The notes below the pieces were generated by a model that had not been told where the DNA came from, did not search any database, and saw nothing but the letters and a program-made list of their open reading frames with translations. Source: Paenibacillus contaminans (GTDB taxonomy: Bacteria; Bacillota; Bacilli; Paenibacillales; NBRC-103111). From it: a stretch of DNA of 64,000 nucleotides. Positions 33,775 through 44,726 of the stretch are shown here, piece after piece; position 1 is the first letter of the stretch, and each line of letters opens with the position of its first letter. Made by a program: the position numbers and the translations under genes. The DNA is taken from NCBI RefSeq assembly GCF_003285015.1, contig NZ_QMFB01000003.1, positions 372,001 through 436,000 on the forward strand. The letters run 5' to 3'.

Positions 33775-36123
33775 TTACTGCGGCGTTGCCACCTTTTCCG
33801 CAGGCTTGACGAGCGCATGCTCGAGTACTTCGTCCATATGGGCTACCGGGATGAACGTCATATCCTTGCGGACGCTTTCCGGTATTTCTAGAATGTCTTT
33901 CTCATTATCCTTCGGCATCAACACTTTACGGATTCCCGCACGATGAGCGGCCAACGATTTCTCTTTCAAGCCGCCGATCGGAAGCACGCGACCGCGGAGC
34001 GTAATCTCTCCGGTCATCGCCACTTCGCGCGATACCGGAATATCCGTAAGCGCCGAGATCAACGCCGTCGCCATCGTAATCCCTGCGGACGGACCGTCCT
34101 TCGGAATGGCGCCTTCCGGAATATGAACGTGAATATCGTTCTTCTCATGAAAATCGGAAGGGATTTTCAGCATTTCCGCACGGGAACGCGTGTAGCTGAA
34201 TGCCGCTTGCGCGGATTCCTTCATGACGTCGCCCAGCTTGCCCGTCAGCGTCAGCTTGCCGTTGCCCGGCATAACGGTCACTTCGATAACCAGGGTATCG
34301 CCGCCAACCTCCGTCCAGGCAAGCCCGGTTACGGCGCCGATCTGATCCTGCTCCTCGGCCATTCCGTAGCGGAACTTGGAAGGTCCGAGATAATCCTTCA
34401 GATTGTCATTATCGATAACGACCTTTTTGTCCGGATCCGTGACGATTTCCTTCGCCGCTTTCCGGCATAAGCTTGCGGTCTGCTGCTCCAGATTGCGCAC
34501 ACCGGATTCCCGCGTATATTCGCGGATGACCTTCATCAGGGTCGCTTCCTTGAGCTCCAGCTGGCCGGGCTCCAATCCGTGCTCCCGCTCCTGCTTAGGC
34601 AGCAAGTAGGTTTTGACGATTTCGAGCTTCTCGATTTCCGTATAACCCGGAATGTAGAGCATCTCCATACGGTCAAGCAGCGGCCGCGGAATATTGTGAA
34701 CGGCGTTGGCCGTCGTTACGAACATAACGTTCGATAAATCAAAAGGCAATTCGATAAAATGATCGCTAAAAGTGCTGTTTTGCTCCGGATCGAGCACCTC
34801 GAGCAGAGCGGAAGCCGGGTCGCCGCGGAAATCCATCGCCATCTTGTCGATTTCGTCGAGCAAAAAGACCGGATTGCTCGTGCCCGCCGTCTTCATCCCT
34901 TGAATAATACGTCCGGGCATGGCGCCTACATACGTTCTGCGGTGTCCGCGGATTTCCGCTTCGTCGCGAACGCCCCCGAGCGATACCCGAATAAATTCGC
35001 GTCCCAGAGAGCGGGCGATCGAGCGGGCGATCGACGTTTTGCCGACGCCGGGAGGCCCTACAAGACATAAGATCGGCCCCTTCAGCTTTTTCACCAGCTT
35101 CTGCACGGCTAAGTATTCGAGCACGCGTTCCTTCGGTTTTTCCAGCCCGTAGTGATCCTCGTTCAAAATTTCCTCGGCCTTCACGATGTCGAGGTCGTCC
35201 TCCGACGTCTTCGACCAAGGAAGCGAAAGCAGCCAATCGATGTAATTCCGGATTACGCTGCCTTCGGCGGATGATGCAGGCATTTTCTCCAGCCTGTCGA
35301 TTTCCTTCTCGATCTTCTCCCTGACTTTATCCGGGACGGTCGCTTCGGAAAGCTGATTGCGCAGCTCTTCGATCTCCCCCGCGCGGCCCTCTTTCTCGCC
35401 GAGCTCCTTCTGGATCGCCTTCATCTGCTCGCGCAGATAGTATTCCTTCTGCGTCTTTTCCATTTGCTTCTTGACGCGCTGGCTTATTTTGCGTTCCAGC
35501 TCAAGCACTTCGCGCTCATTGTTGAGGATGTCGAGCAGCTTCTCAAGCCGCTTCCTGACATCGATCGTTTCGAGAATTTCTTGCTTGTCTTTGATTTTGA
35601 GCGACAAGTGGCTGCAAATGACATCCGCAAGCCTTCCCGGTTCTTCGATATCCGACACCGCCGCTAGCGTTTCCGGCGTCACTTTCTTCGACAGGTTGAT
35701 GTAGTGCTCGAACTGGGTTAGCACCGTCCGCATCAGCGCGTCGATTTCCGGATCGGCAAGCTCCTGCTCCGGAAGCTCCTTCGCATTCACTTCGTAATAT
35801 TCGTCGTTGAAAAGATATTCCACAACTTCCGCACGAGCCGTTCCTTCCACAAGAACGCGTATGGTGCCGTTCGGCAGCTTAAGCATTTGACGCACCTTGG
35901 CGATCGTTCCGATGCGGTATATATCTTCCTTGGTAGGCTCTTCGATGTTCATCTCCGATTGGGAACAAAGGAGAATCAAGCTGTCGTCGACCATCGCGCG
36001 TTCCAGCGCGCGTACCGACTTTTCTCGCCCGACATCCAAATGCAGGACCATGCTCGGATACACCAGAAGTCCTCTGAGCGGCAGCAGAGGTAGCCGTTTA
36101 ACCTTCGTTTTGGTCGGACCCAT
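33775..36123 (-). CDS. lon: ATP-dependent protease Lon (LonA)
   Basis: A 782-residue cytosolic protease that degrades misfolded and regulatory proteins. An N-terminal substrate domain (about 8-200) and a coiled-coil are followed by the AAA+ module with Walker [10 protein letters not shown] (about 356-364) and Walker [11 protein letters not shown]. The C-terminal protease domain has the catalytic serine in [12 protein letters not shown] (about 680) and a lysine in [14 protein letters not shown]. Length is normal. It lies between lonB and engB. Confidence 0.97.
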   Translation of the reverse strand: MGPTKTKVKRLPLLPLRGLLVYPSMVLHLDVGREKSVRALERAMVDDSLILLCSQSEMNIEEPTKEDIYRIGTIAKVRQMLKLPNGTIRVLVEGTARAEVVEYLFNDEYYEVNAKELPEQELADPEIDALMRTVLTQFEHYINLSKKVTPETLAAVSDIEEPGRLADVICSHLSLKIKDKQEILETIDVRKRLEKLLDILNNEREVLELERKISQRVKKQMEKTQKEYYLREQMKAIQKELGEKEGRAGEIEELRNQLSEATVPDKVREKIEKEIDRLEKMPASSAEGSVIRNYIDWLLSLPWSKTSEDDLDIVKAEEILNEDHYGLEKPKERVLEYLAVQKLVKKLKGPILCLVGPPGVGKTSIARSIARSLGREFIRVSLGGVRDEAEIRGHRRTYVGAMPGRIIQGMKTAGTSNPVFLLDEIDKMAMDFRGDPASALLEVLDPEQNSTFSDHFIELPFDLSNVMFVTTANAVHNIPRPLLDRMEMLYIPGYTEIEKLEIVKTYLLPKQEREHGLEPGQLELKEATLMKVIREYTRESGVRNLEQQTASLCRKAAKEIVTDPDKKVVIDNDNLKDYLGPSKFRYGMAEEQDQIGAVTGLAWTEVGGDTLVIEVTVMPGNGKLTLTGKLGDVMKESAQAAFSYTRSRAEMLKIPSDFHEKNDIHVHIPEGAIPKDGPSAGITMATALISALTDIPVSREVAMTGEITLRGRVLPIGGLKEKSLAAHRAGIRKVLMPKDNEKDILEIPESVRKDMTFIPVAHMDEVLEHALVKPAEKVATPQ

Positions 36124-36215
36124 TGCTCCAGCACCTCCAATGTATGTGAAACCAAAAGCTGCTGTTCATTAACGGATCGCAGTAACTTTAGCGATCTTAG
36201 TTATTTTACCAAAAC

Positions 36216-37907
36216 TTAATTCAAAACACCAATTCCGGGCGATGCCGCAATGACATCGTTTGCCGCCGGCACATGGACCGTCCTGTCGCCGAGCTTTACG
36301 CCAAGCGCCTCGTGAAGCACGTCTTCGATCGTATCGACAGGGACGATCGTTATGCCTTCCAGCGACGTAAACAGCTCCTGCCAGTTTTCACGCGGAATAA
36401 TCACCTTCGTAACACCCGCTTGCACGGCCGCTTCCACCTTCGCGACTACGCCTCCGATCGGCTTGACGTTGCCGTGAATGCTCACTTCGCCGGTCATGGC
36501 CAGGCGATTATCGACCGGTATCCGATGGATCGCGGACGCAATAGCCGTCGCCATCGATATGCCGGCGGAAGGTCCGTCGATCGGAACGCCGCCGGGAAAG
36601 TTAATATGCAGATCGTAATCGTCTGGGGTCATGTCGAGACGGCGCAGCACCGTCAATACATTCTCCACAGACCCGCGAGCCATACTTTTGCGGCGCAGCG
36701 TGCGCGATCCGCCTCCAACTTCCTCTTCATCGACGACTCCCGTAATATTAAAGACGCCTTTGCCCGGCTCGCTCGCGCGAATAGCGGTAACCTCGATTTC
36801 AAGCAGCGTGCCGAGATTCGGTCCGTAAACGGCCAATCCGTTGACAAAGCCGATTTGCGGCTGGCCCGGCACCTTTTTCTCCGGACGAGGCGATAGCTGG
36901 CTGCTGCTGACGACCCATTCGACGTCTGCTGCTCCCAATTCCTCTTTGTTATCGGTCATAGCTAAACCTGCTGCTAATTGGACGATATTGACCGCTTCCC
37001 GTCCGTTCGTCGCGTACCTTTTGATAACTTCGACGGCTTGCCGGCTTTCGGGGAATCCGATTTTTCGGACGGCATTCGTTGCGATTTGACCGATTTCCTC
37101 GGGAAGCAGCGGACGGAAAAAGATTTCCATGCAGCGCGAGCGAATAGCCGGTGGAATTTCTTGCGGCGTCCTGGTCGTTGCGCCTACTAGCCGGAAGTCT
37201 GCAGGCAGACCGTTTTGAAAAATGTCGTGAATATAACCGGGGATATTGCCGTCCTCGGAATTATAATACGCGCTCTCGAGGAATACTTTCCGGTCTTCGA
37301 GCACCTTAAGCAATTTATTCATCTGAATCGGATGCAGTTCGCCGATTTCATCGATAAATAAAATACCTCCATGCGCTTTCGTCACCGCTCCCGGCTTCGG
37401 CTGAGGGATTCCCGCTACGCCCATCGCACCCGCACCTTGATAAATCGGGTCGTGAACGGAGCCGATAAGCGGGTCGGCGATCCCTCTTTCGTCGAAGCGT
37501 GCTGTCGTCGCGTCGATTTCCGTAAATTTGGCGTCATATTTAAACGGCGAATTGCCGCTTTTTTTCGCTTCCTCAAGCACGACGCGGGCAGCAGCCGTTT
37601 TGCCGACGCCGGGAGGTCCATAGATGATTACATGCTGCGGATTCGGTCCGCACAGAGCGGCCTTCAGCGCACGAAGCCCTTCCTTTTGGCCTACGATGTC
37701 GCCCATTGCCGCCGGCCGCGTTTTCTCGGAGAGCGGCTTGGTTAGCGTAACGGAGCGCAGCTTGCGCAGCTTTTCCAGCTCTTTTTTCGATTCGCGGTCG
37801 ATTGCAGAACGATTCGTTTGCTGATTACGCAACAAATTCCAAAAATACAACCCGATAACTACCGCAAAAAATAATTGAATTACCATTAAAATTAAACTCA
37901 CACTCAT
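36216..37907 (-). CDS. lonB: Lon-like ATP-dependent protease LonB, sporulation-associated
   Basis: A 563-residue protein with an N-terminal transmembrane helix ([19 protein letters not shown]), Walker [13 protein letters not shown], Walker [13 protein letters not shown] and a Lon protease domain with [11 protein letters not shown] and a lysine in [14 protein letters not shown]. In B. subtilis LonB acts in the forespore. The ATG at 37907 has GGGGAGGA upstream. A forespore-type promoter may lie at 37988-38018. Adjacent to lon, as in B. subtilis. Confidence 0.93.
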   Translation of the reverse strand: MSVSLILMVIQLFFAVVIGLYFWNLLRNQQTNRSAIDRESKKELEKLRKLRSVTLTKPLSEKTRPAAMGDIVGQKEGLRALKAALCGPNPQHVIIYGPPGVGKTAAARVVLEEAKKSGNSPFKYDAKFTEIDATTARFDERGIADPLIGSVHDPIYQGAGAMGVAGIPQPKPGAVTKAHGGILFIDEIGELHPIQMNKLLKVLEDRKVFLESAYYNSEDGNIPGYIHDIFQNGLPADFRLVGATTRTPQEIPPAIRSRCMEIFFRPLLPEEIGQIATNAVRKIGFPESRQAVEVIKRYATNGREAVNIVQLAAGLAMTDNKEELGAADVEWVVSSSQLSPRPEKKVPGQPQIGFVNGLAVYGPNLGTLLEIEVTAIRASEPGKGVFNITGVVDEEEVGGGSRTLRRKSMARGSVENVLTVLRRLDMTPDDYDLHINFPGGVPIDGPSAGISMATAIASAIHRIPVDNRLAMTGEVSIHGNVKPIGGVVAKVEAAVQAGVTKVIIPRENWQELFTSLEGITIVPVDTIEDVLHEALGVKLGDRTVHVPAANDVIAASPGIGVLN

Positions 37908-37987
37908 CTGCTTCGTCCTCCCCTTCTGACCGGACACCTTTGCTTCGGCGCGGTATGGAACGTTCTTTGATAAAATCTCCTACCTGC

Positions 37988-38018
37988 TAGTATTGCCTGC
38001 TGCAGCCAGCATTATCCA
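37988..38018 (-). promoter_or_regulatory. Possible forespore (SigF/SigG-like) promoter of lonB
   Basis: On the minus strand TGGATA (38013-38018), 18 bases, AATACTA (37988-37994; compare CATACTA). The match is partial, but it fits known forespore expression of lonB. Confidence 0.35.
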
Positions 38019-38179
38019 TGGATTGAACCGATTTCCGCATTCGATCTCCCGATTTTCCGCAAAAAAACTTACCCCCTAACATGTGGGAAGTGAGCGGATG
38101 CATGACTTTGCCGATTTTGCGAAGGCTACTGAATATGTGTATTTGAAATGTAAGGCGCTGCTGAGAGGAGATTGAGCAT

Positions 38180-38887
38180 ATGCGGAATTTCTTGACGCGG
38201 ATACGGGTCCTGGTGCTGCTGTGCGGATTTGTTTTTCTGCAAACGGAGCAGGCTTACGCTACGCCGGCGTTCATTGCCGGACCCGATATCGTAATCGACG
38301 TCGGCCACGGCGGGATTGACGGCGGAACGGTCAACGGCAATTTGCTGGAGAAGGATATTAACCTGGAGATGGCCAAAATGCTTTACGCCGAGCTCAACCG
38401 CAAAGGCTACCGGACCGTTCTGAACCGCACAGGCGATTATGCGCTCAGCGAAGACAATCATTGGCTGCGGTCAAGCCGTCACCGCCGCGACCTGGCGCAG
38501 CGGTGTTTGATCGCGAATCAGCTGTACCCCAAAATCATGATCAGCCTGCATGTCAACTGGTCCAAAAGCCGCAGCAGAACCGGCGGCGTCGTTCTCCATC
38601 AGAACAACAGCCACAGTATTTTGCTGGCCAATTTTCTTCAGGCATCCATGAATAAATTGTACAAACAGTCTACCCAGCCGGAATTCGGCAAAACCTTCTA
38701 TATTTTGAACCATTCGGTATGTCCGACAGTCATTGTCGAAATGGGCTTTATATCTAACGAAGGCGACAGGCAGCAGCTCACCGTTCCCGAAAAGCAGAAG
38801 CAGTTGGTCGATGCTTTACGTTCGGCAATCGATCAATACTTTACCTATACCGAATCGGCTAATTCCCGTTCTTCGCATGAACGGTAG
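38180..38887 (+). CDS. cwlD: N-acetylmuramoyl-L-alanine amidase CwlD
   Basis: A 235-residue Amidase_3 enzyme that helps create muramic delta-lactam in spore cortex, needed for germination. A signal/anchor helix (about 5-25) precedes the zinc-site segments VIDVGHGGIDGG (His), LLEKDINLEMA (Glu) and MISLHVNW (His), and VIVEMGFISNEGD carries the catalytic glutamate. GAGAGGAG precedes the ATG. The last 29 bases overlap the end of the convergent deacetylase gene. Confidence 0.93.
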   Translation: MRNFLTRIRVLVLLCGFVFLQTEQAYATPAFIAGPDIVIDVGHGGIDGGTVNGNLLEKDINLEMAKMLYAELNRKGYRTVLNRTGDYALSEDNHWLRSSRHRRDLAQRCLIANQLYPKIMISLHVNWSKSRSRTGGVVLHQNNSHSILLANFLQASMNKLYKQSTQPEFGKTFYILNHSVCPTVIVEMGFISNEGDRQQLTVPEKQKQLVDALRSAIDQYFTYTESANSRSSHER

Positions 38888-39692
38888 CGACATTGGCTAG
38901 GGGAACGAATTGCGCTTCTTTAGCCAAGTCCGGATAATGCCTAAGCAGGACGGCCGCGGTTTGTTTGCCCGAATCGCCTACATGCCCGATGGCAACCGTC
39001 AGGTCGTTTTCACGCAAATGCTTTTGAAACAGCCTTACTTGCTTCGAGATATGAGCCTGTGTCGCGATGTCGTCGAAAAACATATGATTATCGACCGTTT
39101 TTACGCCCATTTTGGCTGCCAATACCGGAACGACGCTGCGGTAATTCGTTTTGCTGTCCAGAAAGAAAAGACCGCGCTCCCGGCAAACCTCCAATACGAT
39201 CGTCATCACCCGCTCATCGCCTGTCGCTTTGGAGCCCATATGATTGTTCATGCCTACCGCAAACGGAACGGCGTCGATCGCCTCATTTACCCGCTTGCGA
39301 ATTTCCTCGTCCGACATCGAGGTCATAATGGCTCCAGGCCCCAGCCAGCTCTTCCTTCCTTTCAGCGGTTCCATAGGCATATGTACGATGACCTCATGCC
39401 CGACCTTATGCGCCCACTCCGCATCCCGCTTCGATGTAGGCAGAAACGGCATAACCGCTACCGTTACGTGAAACGGCAGCTCCATCATTTCCTTCGTCCC
39501 TTTCATGTCGCTGCCGAAATCGTCGATGACGATAACCCCCCGCTTGGCGGGCTTTGCAGCCGGCTCGCTAGAGCCCCCGTTCGAATGTATCGGGTCCGCG
39601 CTTGCAGCGGCAAACATGCCATTGCCGTTTACCCCCGCGAAGATCAATCCCGCAGCCATAAGCATGCGTACAATACGTAAACAAGCCGCCAT
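38859..39692 (-). CDS. Divergent polysaccharide deacetylase family protein (YibQ-like)
   Basis: A 277-residue exported protein: a signal peptide (about 1-32), a short Ser/Pro linker, then the divergent deacetylase domain with VIVIDDFGSDMKGTKEMMEL, FHVTVAVMPFLPTSKRDAEWA, EVIVHMPMEPL, GMNNHMGSKAT and LTVAIGHVGDSG. It resembles NodB-type carbohydrate esterases and probably acts on cell-wall or cortex sugars. AAAGGAGAG precedes the ATG. Its end overlaps cwlD in antisense orientation. Confidence 0.88.
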   Translation of the reverse strand: MAACLRIVRMLMAAGLIFAGVNGNGMFAAASADPIHSNGGSSEPAAKPAKRGVIVIDDFGSDMKGTKEMMELPFHVTVAVMPFLPTSKRDAEWAHKVGHEVIVHMPMEPLKGRKSWLGPGAIMTSMSDEEIRKRVNEAIDAVPFAVGMNNHMGSKATGDERVMTIVLEVCRERGLFFLDSKTNYRSVVPVLAAKMGVKTVDNHMFFDDIATQAHISKQVRLFQKHLRENDLTVAIGHVGDSGKQTAAVLLRHYPDLAKEAQFVPLANVATVHAKNGN

Positions 39693-39844
39693 CCGTAACT
39701 CTCCTTTTATTTATGGTTAAATATGCTTTCCTCTTGTTATTTGTTAATGGATGGCAAACTATGCGAAGAGGCTTAAAAATTTCAACGATGTTTTTAAGCG
39801 TCAAACGAAAGGGTATTATAGGGTACAAGTTATGCCGATACAAA

Positions 39845-39888
39845 CAAAAAAAGCTGCAGCTCCGGTTGCCCGTTGCGTGCAGCTCTTT
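39845..39888 (-). terminator. Terminator after ispG
   Basis: AAAGCTGCA and TGCAGCTcTTT pair around a ~20-base loop. The minus strand then reads TTTTTTTG. Confidence 0.7.
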
Positions 39889-39892
39889 ACGA

Positions 39893-40990
39893 TTAGTGAC
39901 GACGACCCGGAATCGTTCCGGTTTCTTCGAAATGCTTAACGATGATGTCGATTTCTTTTTTCAGCTCGGCCAAAAGCTCATGCTCCGGCACCTTCCGGAT
40001 CATTTCCCCGTAGCGGAACAGCATGCCTTCTCCGCGCGCTCCCGCAATTCCGATATCGGCTTCGCGGGCTTCACCCGGACCGTTTACGGCACAGCCCAGA
40101 ACGGACACTTTTATCGGCACCTTTATTTTGGAAATGTATTCTTCAACCTCATTGGCGATCGAGAACAAATCGATATCGAGACGCCCGCAGGTCGGACAAG
40201 AAATCAGCGTCGCCGCATTCGAAATAAGGCCGAACGCCTTCAACATTTCACGCGCAACTTTAATTTCTTCGACCGGATCGGCGCTTAACGATATGCGTAC
40301 GGTCGAACCGATTCCTTGAGACAGCAGGGCTCCGAGACCTGCCGCGCTTTTGACCGTACCCGAGAAAAGCGTTCCGGACTCGGTGATACCAAGATGCAGC
40401 GGGTAGCGGAAAGCGGAGGCCGCTTTCGTATAAGCCGCGATGGCCATCGGCACGTCCGAGGCTTTCAGCGAAACGATGATATCACGGAAATCGAGCTCCT
40501 CCAAAATGCCGATATGGAAAAGCGCGCTTTCCACCATCGCTTCCGGCGTCGGATACCCGTATTTATCGAGCAAATGCTTCTCGAGCGATCCGGCGTTCAC
40601 CCCGATGCGAATCGGAATCCCCCGCTCTTTGCAGGCGCGCACGACCGCTTCTACACGATCCCGTTTCCCGATATTGCCCGGGTTGATCCGCACTTTATCG
40701 ATCCCGTTCTCAATGGCGATCAGCGCAAGGCGGTGATCAAAATGAATGTCCGATACGAGCGGAATCGAAATCTGCTTCTTGATTTCCTTGATCGCTTCCG
40801 CGGCTTCCTTGTTGTTGACGGTTACGCGAACAAGCTGGCAGCCCGCTTCTTCGAGACGGTGAATTTCCGCAACGGTCGCTTTTACGTCGGCCGTTTTGGT
40901 CGTGCACATGCTCTGGATAATCACATCATTGTTCCCGCCGATCGTCAAATTCCCCACTTTGACGGGTACGGTGTCGGTTCTATGATACAT
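39893..40990 (-). CDS. ispG: 4-hydroxy-3-methylbut-2-en-1-yl diphosphate synthase
   Basis: A 365-residue enzyme of the non-mevalonate isoprenoid pathway that reductively opens MEcPP to HMBPP using a 4Fe-4S cluster. The N-terminal barrel begins [18 protein letters not shown]; the cluster cysteines are in [13 protein letters not shown] and [28 protein letters not shown] precedes the ATG. It stands alone between clpX and the deacetylase. Confidence 0.95.
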   Translation of the reverse strand: MYHRTDTVPVKVGNLTIGGNNDVIIQSMCTTKTADVKATVAEIHRLEEAGCQLVRVTVNNKEAAEAIKEIKKQISIPLVSDIHFDHRLALIAIENGIDKVRINPGNIGKRDRVEAVVRACKERGIPIRIGVNAGSLEKHLLDKYGYPTPEAMVESALFHIGILEELDFRDIIVSLKASDVPMAIAAYTKAASAFRYPLHLGITESGTLFSGTVKSAAGLGALLSQGIGSTVRISLSADPVEEIKVAREMLKAFGLISNAATLISCPTCGRLDIDLFSIANEVEEYISKIKVPIKVSVLGCAVNGPGEAREADIGIAGARGEGMLFRYGEMIRKVPEHELLAELKKEIDIIVKHFEETGTIPGRRH

Positions 40991-41018
40991 GATCGTCTCT
41001 CTCCCATGACGCCAAACA

Positions 41019-41064
41019 CCTCCGCTCCAAAAGCCTCTGCTGAGGCATTCCGGATTGGAGGAGT
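41019..41064 (-). terminator. Terminator after clpX
   Basis: The inner stem GCCTC-TGCT-GAGGC is extended by CTCCAA/TTGGAG. The minus strand has a short T-run inside the right arm. Confidence 0.55.
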
Positions 41065-41083
41065 TTATGCGCTTATGATACGC

Positions 41084-42358
41084 TTACGCGCTCTCTTCTT
41101 TTTTCTTCGACTTGCCGGCAGCTTCTTTGCCTTCTTTGGTAATCAGCTCCGGAGCAACCTTCTGCTGGATGACTTCCTCGGTCACCAGGCAGCTCGAAAC
41201 GTCGGTGCGGGAAGGCACTTCGAACATGACGTCGAGCATGACCGCCTCGATGATCGCTCTCAAGCCCCTTGCACCGGTATTCCGCTTGATGGCTTCCTTC
41301 GCGATCGCCTCCAGCGCATCGTTCTGGAATTCCAGCTTCACGTTGTCCATCTCGAGCATCTTCTGATACTGCTTGACTAACGCATTCTTCGGTTCGGACA
41401 AGATCCGGACCAAAGCGGCTTCATCAAGCGGCTCCAGCGTCGAGATAACCGGCAGCCGGCCGACGAATTCCGGAATCAAGCCGAATTTCAGCAAGTCCTC
41501 CGGAAGCACCATGGACAAATATTCGCCCGGCTTCAAGTCGGCTTTCATGCCGTCCGTGCCGAAGCCGATCACTTTTTTGCCGATACGGCGCTTGATGATC
41601 GATTCCAAGCCGTCGAAGGCTCCGCCCACGATGAACAGGATGTTCGTCGTATCGATTTGGATAAATTCTTGATGCGGGTGCTTACGTCCGCCTTGCGGAG
41701 GAACCGAAGCAACCGTACCTTCGAGTATTTTCAGGAGCGCTTGCTGAACGCCTTCCCCGGATACGTCGCGGGTAATCGAAGGATTTTCCGACTTGCGGGC
41801 CACTTTATCGATCTCGTCGATATAAATGATACCGCGTTCGGCTTTCTCCACATCGTAATCGGCCGCTTGAATCAGCTTCAGCAAAATGTTTTCGACATCT
41901 TCGCCGACATAACCGGCTTCGGTAAGCGAAGTGGCATCGGCGATCGCAAACGGTACGTTCAAAATTTTGGCGAGCGTTTGCGCCAGCAGCGTTTTACCGC
42001 TACCTGTCGGGCCCAGCAGCAAAATATTACTTTTTTGCAGTTCAACGTCTTCCAGCTTGCTTTGCGAGTTAATCCGTTTGTAGTGGTTGTAAACAGCCAC
42101 CGACAACGATTTCTTCGCTTGATCCTGTCCGATGACATACTGATCGAGAATGACCCGGATATCCTTCGGCTTCGGAACGTCCTTCAGATCGAGCTCCTCA
42201 TCGTGACCGAGCTCCTCCTCGACGATCTCCGTGCACAACTCGATACATTCGTCGCATATATAAACGCCCGGTCCTGCTACAAGTTTACGCACTTGATCCT
42301 GCGACTTGCCGCAGAACGAACATTTCAGTTGTCCTTTTTCATCGTTGAATTTGAACAA
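41084..42358 (-). CDS. clpX: ATP-dependent Clp protease ATP-binding subunit ClpX
   Basis: A 424-residue AAA+ unfoldase that recognises substrates and feeds ClpP. The N-terminal zinc domain is CSFCGKS...CDECIEL; Walker A is [14 protein letters not shown], Walker [14 protein letters not shown], and the ClpP-binding loop IGFGTDG is present. An acidic/basic tail follows ([12 protein letters not shown]). It lies 13 bases after clpP, so they are probably co-transcribed. Confidence 0.97.
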   Translation of the reverse strand: MFKFNDEKGQLKCSFCGKSQDQVRKLVAGPGVYICDECIELCTEIVEEELGHDEELDLKDVPKPKDIRVILDQYVIGQDQAKKSLSVAVYNHYKRINSQSKLEDVELQKSNILLLGPTGSGKTLLAQTLAKILNVPFAIADATSLTEAGYVGEDVENILLKLIQAADYDVEKAERGIIYIDEIDKVARKSENPSITRDVSGEGVQQALLKILEGTVASVPPQGGRKHPHQEFIQIDTTNILFIVGGAFDGLESIIKRRIGKKVIGFGTDGMKADLKPGEYLSMVLPEDLLKFGLIPEFVGRLPVISTLEPLDEAALVRILSEPKNALVKQYQKMLEMDNVKLEFQNDALEAIAKEAIKRNTGARGLRAIIEAVMLDVMFEVPSRTDVSSCLVTEEVIQQKVAPELITKEGKEAAGKSKKKEESA

Positions 42359-42371
42359 TCCAATCCCCCCT

Positions 42372-42962
42372 TTAAATCAAGTCCTTGCGAGAGATGACTT
42401 CATCAATCAAGCCGTACGCTTTCGCATCTTGGGCGCTCATGAAATTATCGCGATCGGTATCCCGATCGATTTTCTCATAAGGCTGTCCCGTGTGCTCGAC
42501 ATACATCTGATTGAGCTTTTGCTTCGTGCGGATGATCCAATCGGCGTGAATCTTGATGTCGGTCGCCTGGCCTCTTACCCCGCCCAGCGGCTGATGGATC
42601 ATCACTTCGCTGTTAGGCAGAGCGAAACGTTTGCCTTTGGTGCCTGCCGTGAGCAAGAGAGAGCCCATACTTGCGGCCATACCCACGCATATTGTCGATA
42701 CATCCGACTTGATGAACTGCATCGTATCGTAGATGCCGAGTCCGGCCGTTACCGAACCGCCCGGTGAATTGATGTACAGGAAAATATCTTTCCCGGAATC
42801 CTGCGCGTCCAGAAATAGCAGCTGAGCGATGACAAGATTGGCTACATCATCGTCGATCGCGCTTCCGATAAAGATGATTCTGTCCTTGAGGAGTCTGGAA
42901 TAGATGTCGTATGACCGCTCTCCGCGAGCTTCCTGCTCCACAACCATAGGTATTAGACTCAT
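42372..42962 (-). CDS. clpP: ATP-dependent Clp protease proteolytic subunit ClpP
   Basis: A 196-residue serine peptidase forming the two-ring proteolytic chamber. The triad is Ser98 (GMAASMGS), His123 (MIHQPLGG) and Asp172 (DTDRDNF), at the expected positions. AAAGGGG precedes the ATG at 42962; upstream in-frame codons lack a better site. An extended -10 promoter lies at 43088-43096. Confidence 0.97.
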   Translation of the reverse strand: MSLIPMVVEQEARGERSYDIYSRLLKDRIIFIGSAIDDDVANLVIAQLLFLDAQDSGKDIFLYINSPGGSVTAGLGIYDTMQFIKSDVSTICVGMAASMGSLLLTAGTKGKRFALPNSEVMIHQPLGGVRGQATDIKIHADWIIRTKQKLNQMYVEHTGQPYEKIDRDTDRDNFMSAQDAKAYGLIDEVISRKDLI

Positions 42963-43087
42963 ACAGCCAACCCCTTTCCTGGTCAAATAAGCTCCACAAA
43001 ATGAAGCTCGAGCTGCCGCGCCGTCCACTACCCTTAAGGAGAGAACCCCTGCCGGCAATAATGAAACGATGCGATAACCGTCTTCTC

Positions 43088-43096
43088 ATTGTAGCA
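43088..43096 (-). promoter_or_regulatory. Extended -10 promoter of clpP-clpX
   Basis: The minus strand reads TGCTACAAT (TG-N-TACAAT), about 125 bases before the clpP start. No clear CtsR heptad pair is seen. Confidence 0.45.
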
Positions 43097-43241
43097 TGTT
43101 TGTTTGGCAAAGTCATTTTCGCCTGCGGGACGGGAAAATGGGCCTGATTCAAGGAGAAACGACTACCGACCTCTTTAACGCAGACGATTACCGCAGGTCT
43201 CGAGCCGCTTCCACAATTTGCTTCACTGAGAGACTGAAAAG

Positions 43242-43266
43242 AAAGGCACGTTCTGCGACGTGCCCC
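43242..43266 (-). terminator. Terminator after tig
   Basis: GGCACGT, loop TCTGCG, ACGTGCC. The minus strand continues TTTCTTTTC. Confidence 0.65.
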
Positions 43267-43288
43267 TCGGATGCTTCTTCACTTATGA

Positions 43289-44590
43289 TTACGCAGCGCT
43301 GGATCCGTTTTTGCTATGCTCAACCAAAAAATCTACGGTTTTGCGAACGACCAAATCGGTTCTCATGGCTGCCAGGTTGCCGTTAGCATCGAGAATCGTG
43401 CGAATCTCTTCAACGGAACGCTGATATTGCTGCGCCATGTTCTCCAGTTCTGCATTCAGATCGTCCTCGGATACTTCGATGTTCTCCGCTTTGGCGATCG
43501 CTTCGAGCACCAGATTGTTGCGTACGCGTTTCTCAGCGTCTTCCTGCATTTGCCCGCGCAGCTGTTGCTCGTCTTGACCGGAGAATTTGTAGTACATTTC
43601 CAGGTTCATGCCTTGCATGCGAAGACGGTTCTCGAAGTCTTGGAGCATGCCGTTGATTTCCGTTTCGATCATGACGGATGGAATTTCGACTTCCGCAGCG
43701 GCAGCCGCCTTCTCGATCACGGCATTCTCTTGATTACGCTTCAGCTCTTCCGCTTTGCGCTCCTTCAAGCGTTTCTCGATGTCCTGCTTGAACTCGTCAA
43801 GCGTATCGAATTCGCTGACGTCTTTGGCGAATTCGTCGTCGAGTGCAGGAAGCGATTTGCGCTTGATTTCGTTAACCTTCACTTTGAATACCGCAGCTTT
43901 GCCTTTCAGCTCTTCCGAGTGGTACTCTTCAGGGAACGTTACTTCGATGTCCTTCTCTTCGCCTTTCGCCATGCCGACGATTTGCGGTTCAAAACCCGGG
44001 ATGAAGCTGTTCGAGCCAAGCTCGAGCGAATAGTTTTCCGCTTTGCCGCCGTCGAATGCAACGCCGTCTACGAAGCCTTCAAAGTCGATGGCCGTCATGT
44101 CGCCGTTCTCAGCCGGTCCTTCCTCGATTACATTCAGCTCGGCATGACGCTGCTGCAAACGATTCAGTTCTTCTTCGATTTCTTCCGCTGTCACTTCAGC
44201 GTTCTGCTCTTCCACTTCGATGCCTTTGTATTCGCCAAGCGAAACTTCAGGCTTCACGAGAACCTTCGCCGTAAATTTCAGCGATTCGCCTTTGGCGATG
44301 TGCTCGACGTCGACTTCGGGACGATCGATCGGCTCGATGCCCGTTTCTTTTACTGCATCCATGTAAGCTTCAGGCAGCAAAATATCGATCGCATCCTGAT
44401 AAAGGCTTTCTACGCCGAAACGCTTTTCGAAAAGCGCCCGCGGCACTTTTCCTTTACGGAAGCCCGGAACCGTTACCTTAGCGGAAACTTTCTTGAACGC
44501 CTTGTCCAATCCGACAGCAACTTGCTCTGCGTCAACCTCTACAGTAAGAACACCTTGGTTCTTCTCTATTTTTTCCCAGCTTGCTTTCAT
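43289..44590 (-). CDS. tig: Trigger factor, ribosome-associated chaperone
   Basis: A 433-residue chaperone that binds nascent chains at the ribosome exit. The N-terminal domain contains the ribosome signature [11 protein letters not shown] (about 37-47); a PPIase domain (about 160-240, [21 protein letters not shown]) and a helical C-terminal domain follow. GGAGGGGAAGG precedes the ATG at 44590. Upstream of clpP as in many bacilli. Confidence 0.96.
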   Translation of the reverse strand: MKASWEKIEKNQGVLTVEVDAEQVAVGLDKAFKKVSAKVTVPGFRKGKVPRALFEKRFGVESLYQDAIDILLPEAYMDAVKETGIEPIDRPEVDVEHIAKGESLKFTAKVLVKPEVSLGEYKGIEVEEQNAEVTAEEIEEELNRLQQRHAELNVIEEGPAENGDMTAIDFEGFVDGVAFDGGKAENYSLELGSNSFIPGFEPQIVGMAKGEEKDIEVTFPEEYHSEELKGKAAVFKVKVNEIKRKSLPALDDEFAKDVSEFDTLDEFKQDIEKRLKERKAEELKRNQENAVIEKAAAAAEVEIPSVMIETEINGMLQDFENRLRMQGMNLEMYYKFSGQDEQQLRGQMQEDAEKRVRNNLVLEAIAKAENIEVSEDDLNAELENMAQQYQRSVEEIRTILDANGNLAAMRTDLVVRKTVDFLVEHSKNGSSAA

Positions 44591-44726
44591 TTTATGCCTT
44601 CCCCTCCAAAAAATGTACCGTCGTTTTATCACGTACTGGCTTTGGACAACGCACTACGGTCGTCTTGTCCGCCATTATAACCATTCCATTATATCACAAA
44701 CCGTTTTCATTTCAAGCTAATCAGCT

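Noticed and set aside
43060..43140. CtsR operator upstream of clpP
   Set aside because: No tandem heptad of the GGTCAAA type is present; only a promoter is supported.
43316..44680. A 454-codon plus-strand frame opposite tig
   Set aside because: It is the antisense of trigger factor, with a Phe/Arg/His-rich composition and no ribosome site.
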